Below, one piece after another: positions 57,461-64,000 of a DNA stretch of 64,000 bases. The translations under genes and the position numbers were made by a program. Source of the stretch: Corynebacterium macginleyi (GTDB taxonomy: Bacteria; Actinomycetota; Actinomycetes; Mycobacteriales; Mycobacteriaceae); assembly GCF_003688935.1 (NCBI RefSeq), contig NZ_REGE01000008.1, positions 34,385 to 98,384 on the forward strand. The letters are read 5' to 3'. The notes below the pieces were generated by a model. The model did not search any database, was not told where the DNA came from, and saw only the letters and a program-made list of their open reading frames with translations. How positions within the stretch are numbered: position 1 is the stretch's first letter; the number at the start of each line of letters is the position of its first letter.

Positions 57461-57728
57461 GGTTTGTGTGCGTTCCTTTTGCTTTTCTTTTTAAGAAGCA
57501 GTGGAACTAGTCGCTGGCTTCGGTATGGCTTATTTTCGTCCCTGTCTGGCGATGATCCGGGGGGGGTGATGCCGCCGAAGGCAGTGAGATACTCCAAACT
57601 GCTAATAGGAACCTGACCCACATCACGTGTGCGAGGTCTCAAAGTAATGTGGATGCCAGCGTGAAGTATGTCCCACCACCAGCGATGAAAGAAGTCTCAT
57701 ACTCATTCAACTCGCTAGGAGGCCTGAC

Positions 57729-57770
57729 ATGGTCTACGACTATGTCATTGGAATGGATGTTGGAAGATGG
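57729..57770 (+). pseudogene. N-terminal fragment of an IS110-type transposase
   Basis: A strong AGGAGG 6 nt before ATG leads into MVYDYVIGMDVG, the start of the RuvC-like DEDD domain in IS110-family transposases. The frame is cut after about 13 codons where an IS3-family end begins. The rest of the element is not in the window. Confidence 0.6.
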
Positions 57771-57773
57771 GCC

Positions 57774-57915
57774 CGACCCCCGAAAAGTGGACACATCGGG
57801 GGCTAGCTATGCTGCTTTGGTCAGTATAGCCGAAGTCTCGATTTCAAAGACATCAGGCGCTACAAGGTTGCACCAAGAGTGCCGTCTTCGCGTGTTATAA
57901 AGCATGCACCACCGG
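57774..57915 (-). mobile_element. 3'-end fragment of an IS3-family element, inverted
   Basis: Begins with CGACCCCCGAAAAGTGGACA, the mirror of the right end of the IS at 58063-59359. On the minus strand it encodes the transposase C-terminal residues (RRHSWCNLVAPDVFEIETSA) and stop. Similarity to the complete copy stops at about 57915. The copies differ at many bases, so this is an old remnant. Confidence 0.85.
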
Positions 57916-58062
57916 TGTTAGGACCACGGATTTAATAACGCCGTGGTGAGCAAGCAGTAACGCCCGGGTGAGTATTGAGTAACATCCGGGCGTTGATCAT
58001 GAGCAACTACTTTGAGTGGGCTTCTAGGCGCATGTTCGGTCCTTCCAGTGTGATGTTGGACC
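57916..58062. other. Spacer with two hairpins between IS copies
   Basis: 147 bp of unknown origin holding two consecutive stem-loops: ACCACGG/CCGTGGT (57923-57947) and AACGCCCGG/CCGGGCGTT (57959-57994). No coding potential. It may be the end of yet another element or residual host DNA. Confidence 0.5.
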
Positions 58063-58129
58063 TGACCCCCATTCGGTGGACACCTGATATCCAGCCCAGT
58101 CGAGCTGGGAAGAAAGGTAATCTACCACC

Positions 58130-58414
58130 ATGTCCAGGTACTCCGAACAGTTCAAACGCGACGGTGTGGCCCTCTATGAAAACAATGAGGACCTCTCGCT
58201 GAACTCAGCATCAGCCGAGCTCGGAATCAACCGAGCCTCGCTACATTCATGGGTCAAAAAGTACGGCACCGGCAAACGTGCCCGCATAAAAGCAGTGCAT
58301 GATAAAGCCCAAGCGGCGAATGATTCTGCGCGAATCCGACAGCTGGAAAAGGAAGTCTCTAAGCTGCGCGAAGAACGCGACATCCTGCGTAAGGCCGCGA
58401 AATATTTTGCTTAA
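58130..58414 (+). CDS. IS3-family transposase OrfA
   Basis: 94 residues: HTH (YSEQFKRDGVALYE to LGINRASLHSWVKKYG) and a leucine-zipper-like C terminus (RIRQLEKEVSKLREERDILR). DNA-binding half of the transposase. The terminal AAATATTTTGC may serve the -1 frameshift into orfB usual in this family. ATG start. Confidence 0.93.
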   Translation: MSRYSEQFKRDGVALYENNEDLSLNSASAELGINRASLHSWVKKYGTGKRARIKAVHDKAQAANDSARIRQLEKEVSKLREERDILRKAAKYFA

Positions 58415-59326
58415 AGCAACTCACAGGGAGTTCTGCTTCCAAGTGTGTCTATGACCACCGAACCGAATACTCGGTTAAGCGGATGTGCCACGTGTTAAAG
58501 CTGAATCGTTCCTCGTTTTATAAATGGGTCCACACCCGTAAAAAACGCAGGATAAGAGATGTATTCCGACGGTCTTATTGGTGCAAGAATCAAGACCATC
58601 TTCGATGATGAGCACGGGCTTTACGGTGCTAAACGCATCGCGGCAAGCCTCAAGGAAGACCTGGTGTATACCCCGGTCAATCACAAGAAAGTTGCACGCA
58701 TCATGAAAACCATGGGACTTCAAGGCTTTAGCAAACGGCGTCGATGCATTACTACCAGGCGTAAGCCTGGTCACCGTGTCATGCCAGATCTAGTAGGCCG
58801 CAAGTTCACAGCTAATGAGCCAAATCGTGTGTATGTCGGTGACATTACTTACCTGCCGTGTAGGGGAGGCAAGAACATGTACCTTGCCACAGTCATTGAC
58901 ACGTATTCACGTAAACTTGCAGGTTATGCACTCGCAGACCACATGCGGGTCTCACTAGTTATCGATGCTCTAGCCCACGCACACGGCGTGCGCGGCAGTC
59001 TTGACGGGACTATTTTCCATTCAGATCACGGCAGCGTGTACACCTCACAAGCCTTTAGGAACTACTGCTCGTCGTTAGGTGTGCGCCAGTCCATGGGCGA
59101 GGTTGGAACGAGTGCCGATAATGCCCTGGCAGAATCCTTTAACGCCACCTTAAAGCGGGAAGTGCTGCGTGATCGGAAAGTCTTTGACAACCCAATTAGC
59201 TGTCGTCAAGAGGTCTTCCGGTGGTGCATGCGCTACAACACGCGCAGGCGGCACTCCTGGTGCAATCTCGTAGCTCCTGATGTCTTTGAAGCCGAGACTT
59301 CAGCTACGTGGACCACAGCAGCATAG
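58411..59326 (+). pseudogene. IS3-family transposase OrfB, frameshifted
   Basis: The DDE integrase half. It is read in the -1 frame from about 58411 (VKRMCHVLKLNRSSFYKW) and continues in the original frame from 58559 (YSDGLIGARIKTIF). Compared with the copy at 63.2 kb, one extra base lies in the segment AGAGATGTATTCC (58555-58567). Catalytic residues remain: Asp in VYVGDITYLPC, Asp in HSDHGSVYTS and Glu in NALAESFNATLK. Confidence 0.85.
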
Positions 59327-59359
59327 CTAGCCCCCGATGTGTCCACTTTTCGGGGGTCA

Positions 59360-59847
59360 GGCCCGTCGGCATCAACCCGAGCCTGTGGACCGCCGCTACC
59401 GGCGCGCACTTCGCCCGCCCGGGTAACCGCTTCTATCCGGCCTTTTTCCGAGCTGGGTTGACTGCCCACCAGTTCGATGCCTCGGGCGGCTACGCGGACG
59501 CCGACTTTGACGAGCTGCAAGAACGTGGCATCGGCGTGTCCAACCTCGTTCCGCGCGCCACCGCCCGCGCCGATGAGCTAACCACCGACGAGCTGCGCCA
59601 GGCCCCGGCACGCCTGGACGATATCGTTAGCAAACACCACCCGAAGGTCGTGGCCGTGCTGGGAATTACCGCTTACCGCAAGGCCTTTAGCCTGCCCAAG
59701 GCGGCCATCGGGGAGCAGGACTCGCCGTGGGAGGGCACCCGCCTGTTTGTGCTCGACAACCCCAGCGGACTCAACGCCCACGCCAGCGTCGCGGACCATG
59801 CGGCCGGGTACCGGAAGGTGGTCAAGGCCGCGGGCATCGCGATTTAA
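59360..59847 (+). pseudogene. mug: mug: G/U mismatch DNA glycosylase, 5' truncated
   Basis: Starting immediately after the IS right end, the frame reads VGINPSLW, the catalytic GINPG-like motif of the Mug family, and continues to a normal C terminus (VLDNPSGLNAHAS). The first 10-30 residues and the native promoter are gone. It might still be expressed as a fusion from the IS. Overlaps the convergent ABC gene by 4 bp. Confidence 0.85.
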
Positions 59848-60578
59848 TCCCGCGCAGAGCCGGAGACTGTGACCTGGCGATCATTGATGCGCAAGGTGTT
59901 GTCAGCGGCAGCAATAACTGCGGCATCGTGGGTGGCGGCCAGAACGAGTGCGCCCCCGTCCGCAGCTCGCCGCAGGAGCGCGATAACTTGGTCGCGGTTT
60001 GTGGGGTCGAGGGAGGCGGTCGGCTCGTCAGCGAACACATAAGCCGCGCCGCGGAGCAGGGCTCGGGCGATGGCCAGCCGCTGCTGCTCGCCTCCGCTGA
60101 GAATAGCTGCCGGCCCGTCGAAGGGGACATCAAGACCGACTTCGCCGAGGGAGTGCAGCAATTCTTCTTTGGAGTATTGCTTCCTGGATAGCCCGAGGGT
60201 GAGGTTATCTTCGCAGCTTAGTTCGGGAATGATTCCGTGGTCTTGGTGGATTATCGCTGCGCGTTCTCGCCAGAACCTCCGCCTCCGCTTCATCTTCCAC
60301 GCGGAGGCATTCTCGCCGTCTATCCGGAGGAGGCCGTCCGCCGGCGGCAGGAGCCCGGCCAAGGTGTTGAGCAGCAAAGTCTTTCCGGAACCGCTGGCCC
60401 CACAGATGGCGACAAAGCCTGGCCCGGGTAGGGAAAACGTTGCATTTTCCACGAGGGACTTCTTCACCGTCCGCGTGCTGCGTCCCGCAGAATAGGTCGA
60501 TTCCGCGGCGAGACAGAGATGAGAGGTGGAAATCTCCGGCGGCAGAGTGGGGGACTGATTGGGGCTAGCCAATGACAT
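59844..60578 (-). CDS. ABC transporter ATPase of the bacteriocin operon
   Basis: 244 residues from ATG 60578 (AGGAG 7 nt upstream). Walker A GASGSGKT, Q-loop IIHQDHG, signature LSGGEQQR, Walker B YVFADEPTASLD, H-loop ATHD. Groups with lactococcin-972-type bacteriocin ATPases (MacB-like). Overlaps the permease stop by 14 bp, hence coupled. Confidence 0.92.
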   Translation of the reverse strand: MSLASPNQSPTLPPEISTSHLCLAAESTYSAGRSTRTVKKSLVENATFSLPGPGFVAICGASGSGKTLLLNTLAGLLPPADGLLRIDGENASAWKMKRRRRFWRERAAIIHQDHGIIPELSCEDNLTLGLSRKQYSKEELLHSLGEVGLDVPFDGPAAILSGGEQQRLAIARALLRGAAYVFADEPTASLDPTNRDQVIALLRRAADGGALVLAATHDAAVIAAADNTLRINDRQVTVSGSARD

Positions 60579-62571
60579 TGTGACTCCTAGGGGAGGCGGA
60601 CATGTGCTGAGAAATACTGAGACGGACAAAACCGAGGTAGACGATTAAGACAAGGCAGCTTAGCGCAGTGAAGGTGTAGAGGAACGGGTTGGGAAGCAGT
60701 AGCGGAGCCAGGACGGACAATATGACGACAACAGTCAGGCTGACCAGTTGGCTTTTGAATAGTCGCCACATCGTTTTGTCCGGTGATTGCCCAGCGCTGT
60801 GGAGGAGTACCAGGAGGCGACGGTGAACTCGGAGCTGGATGCGCGCCTGGACTATCAAGGCCGCAAGCGTGGCGAGCAAAGCTCCGAGGGCGCTCAGGAT
60901 ACTCAGCCAGAACAGCGCCGTGTTGGCTACTAGTTCGGCCAGACCGCGATCGGCCGCGTGTACCGGGTACACGTAGCCTTCGAGGCCGGCAGCGGTAAGT
61001 TCTGGACCCAGTTCCGAGAAATCCGCGAAGAGCAAATTTTTACTCGAAGCTGTGGAGCTTAGGAAGTCTGCGTCGAAGCCGGATAGATCGTCCGTTTCAA
61101 GCACGTAAAAACAATCGCCGGGAACCAGTTCCCCCGACATTGTTCCACTAATGAATCCGACCGCATGATCGGCACTGACCGGACCAATTTGCGCAGACTT
61201 AAGGAGCAGGTCGCCGGATTCCTGAGCCCACAGATCCACGGAAGCTGCGAAATGCTCTTGGGCTGCGGAATAGTCGACCGAGTGGTTGTCGTCTCCGGGA
61301 CGGAACTGATAATCCTGCAGATCGTGCCATTGGCGGTTGGCAAGTGCCACGGGGCAGGAGTCCGGCACACCGGTAGCTTCTTTCGGCAAAGTATGGCTGA
61401 GGACAGCCCCGTGCTCCCGTTCCCAGCTGAGCGCGAAGTCGCGGAAGTTCTGCTGCACACTGGGCGGCAAGAGCTCGCCTTCTTCCGCGCGGCCAGCAGG
61501 GCCGTCGAAGTTGGTTTGAAAATGCAAGGCTCCAAACTCCGCGAGAGATTTCCAGGTCTGCTGGGCCTCGGATTCCTGCTGGTAGGAGCGGAGCGCAGCC
61601 GCTGAGCTAAGACCCGCTGCCACAAAGGTCACGCAGGTAAAGACCGAAATTACTTTCAGCGCTTTTCCCGCCGCCTTCTCTGCGGGGGCACGCTGCCCCA
61701 GCAGCGCTACTGCGCGGCGCAACAATGGGGCGGTGACGGCTACGGCCAAACCGGTGGTAGCCAGGGCCAAGCCTATCCCGGCGGCGTAGAACCTGAGGAA
61801 CAGGAAGGCAAAAGAATAGCTCCCTTGGCGGGCGAGGAATGTACTCGCAAGGCCAATGAGAACTAGGTGCGGGAGGATGACAAAGGTCCATTGCCGCCAA
61901 TTGCCTTTTTGGCTGCGGTGCCCGCCATTTATTGTGCGCAGCGCTGCCAATCTAAGACCGGAAACCCGAAGAACAAATACCAGGGCAAAAAGGGAAACGA
62001 CAAATAGAAGCAGGATCGCCACCAACGCGGGTAGGCGGAACACGATCGATTGGATGAGGTGGAAAAACTGCGTCTTTTCGCTCAACCTGAGCCCCGCGTA
62101 CTTAGCAGACTCATAGAATTGGCTAACATCGCCGCCCGTCTCTTTTGGAACCAAGACGTAGTCACCGTGGTAATCCAGCGACCCAAGTTCACTGGTCGCT
62201 TGCCTCAAGGCATCAGGCCGGTTGAGTCGGGGAATGCGTTCTGGAGCTGGATAATCCTGTTCCAGCGGGATGAAAACTTCGTGGGAAGTCCCACTTGCGT
62301 CATCGGTGCCAGTCAGCCGGTAGATGGAGTAGCCATTCTGCTCGGCCAATGAAACCAGTGAGTTACGGATTACCGTCGGTGCGTAGTCGGACTCAAGTTC
62401 CTTCGCGAGAGGAGTCTTAGGTTCGACGTAATCAAGGCTAAAGGTTGATTCGACCCCTAAGGACAAGGGCTTGGTGGAGTCAACCAGGGCAGTCAGCAGC
62501 CACCCAGTGGTCGCGATGACTGCAGCAAGAAGTAGGCTCAAAAGCCCAAGTACTAGGGGTCGAATGCGCAA
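60565..62571 (-). CDS. Bacteriocin-associated ABC permease (lactococcin 972 type)
   Basis: 668 residues. N-terminal membrane segment, an extracytoplasmic domain (about 35-160), a cluster of helices (about 165-330), a large extracellular domain (about 335-560) and C-terminal helices, an FtsX/MacB-like layout seen in integral membrane proteins adjoining lactococcin 972-like genes. TTG start 5 nt after the bacteriocin stop with no clear Shine-Dalgarno, so translation is probably coupled. Likely role: immunity and/or export. Confidence 0.85.
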   Translation of the reverse strand: MRIRPLVLGLLSLLLAAVIATTGWLLTALVDSTKPLSLGVESTFSLDYVEPKTPLAKELESDYAPTVIRNSLVSLAEQNGYSIYRLTGTDDASGTSHEVFIPLEQDYPAPERIPRLNRPDALRQATSELGSLDYHGDYVLVPKETGGDVSQFYESAKYAGLRLSEKTQFFHLIQSIVFRLPALVAILLLFVVSLFALVFVLRVSGLRLAALRTINGGHRSQKGNWRQWTFVILPHLVLIGLASTFLARQGSYSFAFLFLRFYAAGIGLALATTGLAVAVTAPLLRRAVALLGQRAPAEKAAGKALKVISVFTCVTFVAAGLSSAAALRSYQQESEAQQTWKSLAEFGALHFQTNFDGPAGRAEEGELLPPSVQQNFRDFALSWEREHGAVLSHTLPKEATGVPDSCPVALANRQWHDLQDYQFRPGDDNHSVDYSAAQEHFAASVDLWAQESGDLLLKSAQIGPVSADHAVGFISGTMSGELVPGDCFYVLETDDLSGFDADFLSSTASSKNLLFADFSELGPELTAAGLEGYVYPVHAADRGLAELVANTALFWLSILSALGALLATLAALIVQARIQLRVHRRLLVLLHSAGQSPDKTMWRLFKSQLVSLTVVVILSVLAPLLLPNPFLYTFTALSCLVLIVYLGFVRLSISQHMSASPRSHNVIG

Positions 62572-62576
62572 GAGTT

Positions 62577-63002
62577 TTAGCAGAAGTTGTAGTAGTAGCT
62601 GTCCTTAGTGCCCGGCAAATTCGTCGCCCAAAGCTCGGCGATCGACTTCTGGCCGCCGCGGGTGTTGATGCTTCGTTGCGTTCTGCCGTTGACGGTCACA
62701 GTCGAAGTATGACAGCGATTCACGGTGAAATAAGAACGCGCCTTAGCGTTCCAGAAACCGTACTCCCAGGTACCGCCACCTGCAGGGTAGCGAACTTTCC
62801 GGCCGACAGATGCCCAGTAGGTTGTGAAGGCTGGTGCTGCCTCGCCGAGTAGCTCGGCCATCACACCGGAAGCAAAGCCTCCCTTGGCGCCGTGGTCTTG
62901 GAATTCTTCTGCGGAAGCAACGGCTGAGTTAGATACGGAAACGCTCAGAGCAGAGGCAATCAGCAGCGCTGCAAACTGCCGAGTGCGCTTTTTGGGGGTC
63001 AT
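62577..63002 (-). CDS. Lactococcin 972-family bacteriocin precursor
   Basis: 141 residues. Sec-type signal peptide (residues 1-31, ending AVASA), a propeptide-like spacer, and a mature domain with the family pattern AGGGTWEYGFWNAKARSY ... SYYYNFC. Lcn972-type peptides bind lipid II and block septum formation. Unlike lactococcin 972, which lacks Cys, this one has two (NRC and the last residue), allowing a disulfide. ATG with AAAGGAGA upstream. First gene of the operon. Confidence 0.88.
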   Translation of the reverse strand: MTPKKRTRQFAALLIASALSVSVSNSAVASAEEFQDHGAKGGFASGVMAELLGEAAPAFTTYWASVGRKVRYPAGGGTWEYGFWNAKARSYFTVNRCHTSTVTVNGRTQRSINTRGGQKSIAELWATNLPGTKDSYYYNFC

Positions 63003-63026
63003 AACAGTCTCCTTTGAGAGAGAAAA

Positions 63027-63044
63027 TGAGGCGGGATTGCCTCA
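63027..63044 (-). promoter_or_regulatory. Leader hairpin of the bacteriocin operon
   Basis: TGAGGC / GCCTCA with a 6-nt loop, about 10 bp before the Shine-Dalgarno of the bacteriocin gene. It might modulate translation. Upstream sequence is AT-rich (TTTATATTCACTT), compatible with a promoter. Confidence 0.4.
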
Positions 63045-63141
63045 AAAGGGAGACTACCCTAAGTGAATATAAATGGGAATAGAACCAGTTTTCTAATTTT
63101 ATTGGTACTTTTCACGGTCCTTAGGCTCGGGAGGGCGGTGG

Positions 63142-63876
63142 TTGTCCTTGGTCCGCTATGTCTTGGATTCACCCCACTCGGTCAAGCGGATGTGCAACGT
63201 ATTAAAGCTCAATCGATCCTCGTTCTACAAATGGGTTAACACCCGCGAAAATCGCAGGTTAAAGATATGCTCTGATGCTCTTATTGGTGCAAGAATCAAG
63301 ACCATCTTCGATGATGAGCACGGGCTTTATGGTGCTAAACGCATCGCTGCAAGCCTCAACGACGATATGGACTTCGGCCCGATAAATCACAAGAAGGTTG
63401 CACGCATCATGAAATCCATGGGGCTAAAAGGCTTTACCAAACGGCGTCGATGCATCACCACTAGGCGCAAGCCTGGTCACCGAGTCATGCCAGATCTAGT
63501 AGGCCGCAAATTCACCGCTGACAGGCCGAACCACGTCTATGTAGGCGACATCACCTACCTGCCCTGCAAGGGCGGCAAGAACATGTACCTTGCCACAGTC
63601 ATTGACGCCTACTCGCGCAAGCTCGTTGGTCATGCGCTAGCCGATCACATGCGGGTATCTCTGGTTATCGAAGCTTTGTCTCATGCCAGCAAAGTCCGCG
63701 GAAACCTTACTGGGGCAATTTTCCATTCTGATCATGGCAGTGTGTACACCTCACAGGCTTTTGGGGACCACTGCGCCCAACTTGGTGTGCGCCAATCCAT
63801 GGGAGCGGTGGGAACGAGTGCCGATAATGCCCTGGCAGAATCGTTTAACGCCACCTTAAAACGTGAAGTCTTGTGA
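63142..63876 (+). pseudogene. IS3-family OrfB, second copy, truncated at both ends
   Basis: Homologous to the OrfB at 58.4-59.3 kb from about base 63156 (VKRMCNVLKLNRSSFYKW) and in one open frame, so it shows the unshifted sequence. orfA and the left terminal repeat are missing. It stops after LKREVL where another IS begins at 63874. All three DDE residues remain, but about 60 C-terminal residues are lost. Confidence 0.85.
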
Positions 63877-64000
63877 AGTGTCCCAGGTTTTGTTCCGTTT
63901 GAGTAGATGGGAAAATCTGGAATATGCCAAGAAAATTTGACCAAGATGCGAAGGACCGTGTGGTCCGTCTCGTGGAAGACCGCATCTTGGCGGAAAACAT
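63874..64000 (+). mobile_element. Left end of another IS3-family element
   Basis: TGAAGTGTCCCAGGTTTTGT starts precisely where the previous copy breaks off. It is followed by an OrfA start and runs past the window edge. Confidence 0.75.
63924..64000 (+). CDS. IS3-family transposase OrfA, partial
   Basis: ATG at 63924 opens MPRKFDQDAKDRVVRLVEDR, the typical HTH-containing N terminus of an IS3-family OrfA of a different subgroup from the two copies above. The 3' part lies outside the window. Confidence 0.8.
   Translation, partial: MPRKFDQDAKDRVVRLVEDRILAEN

Larger units (their letters stand above)
58063..59359 (+). mobile_element. IS3-family insertion sequence, near complete (1297 bp)
   Basis: Imperfect terminal repeats begin TGACCCCC and end GGGGGTCA, with GTGGACAC/GTGTCCAC inside each end. 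It holds orfA and orfB in the usual order. Direct target repeats are not evident, which fits rearrangement after insertion. orfB has a 1-nt frameshift, so it is probably inactive. Confidence 0.88.

Noticed and set aside
57649..57900. 83-residue plus-strand frame across the IS junction
   Set aside because: A chance frame over an IS110 fragment and an inverted IS3 end; its C-terminal part is the antisense of transposase sequence.
1..64000. CRISPR arrays, prophage genes or rRNA operons
   Set aside because: No regularly spaced repeats, phage structural genes or rRNA sequences were seen.

Overview
The window is a chromosomal segment of a high-GC actinobacterium, almost certainly a Corynebacterium. 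The evidence is the mycothiol gene mshC, the Pup-ligation locus (pafA, pup, dop, ARC, pafBC) without proteasome subunit genes, split mycolic-lineage ppm1/ppm2 genes, RbpA, acn-acnR with an Rv1476-like gene and an NlpC/P60 hydrolase next to acn, and frequent -10 boxes placed 7-9 nt before a start codon (leaderless mRNAs). Gene content and order largely match conserved corynebacterial and mycobacterial synteny. The species cannot be fixed from the sequence alone.

Layout. 0-9 kb: end of a DASS-type anion transporter, gnd, a thioesterase, corA, a methyltransferase, the thiM-thiE-thiD/tenA operon behind a TPP riboswitch, and ndh. 9-13 kb: a divergent cyclopropane-synthase-like methyltransferase, a 1 kb gene desert with palindromes, a three-gene envelope operon (zinc-ribbon protein, YceI, a 54-residue membrane protein) and rbpA behind a SigH-type promoter. 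13-19 kb: ppm1, ppm2/lnt, fxsA-like, a CobG-like half-domain protein, an SDR and an M24 peptidase. 19-33 kb: helY, tatC, tatA, pafC, pafB, pafA, pup, dop, ARC, trmI, an M18 aminopeptidase and a RecB-like nuclease. 33-40 kb: fhs, a Dcu C4-dicarboxylate transporter with aspA, then hisG and hisE. 40-50 kb: mshC, uppP, an LppL-like lipoprotein, pyrD, a PEBP-family protein, tRNA-Leu(GAG), a DedA-like protein, DUF3097 and ferrochelatase. 50-57 kb: an NlpC/P60 hydrolase, a second gene desert with operator-like dyads and a G-rich strand, an Rv1476-like membrane protein, and acn-acnR with a candidate AcnR operator.

57.4-64 kb is an accessory island. It holds an IS110-type N-terminal fragment, an inverted end fragment of an IS3-family element, a near-complete IS3-family copy with a frameshifted orfB, a mug gene beheaded exactly at the IS end, a three-gene lactococcin-972-type bacteriocin operon (precursor, large permease, ATPase), a second IS3 copy truncated at both ends, and the left end of a further IS that runs off the window. 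The bacteriocin operon bracketed by degenerate IS copies is the most distinctive accessory system here. Its peptide carries two cysteines, one of them terminal.

The core genes serve one-carbon and thiamine metabolism, protein export (Tat), Pup modification, envelope building, mycothiol and haem synthesis, and the TCA cycle. Start codons were adjusted where a Shine-Dalgarno sequence or a leaderless promoter clearly favoured an internal start.
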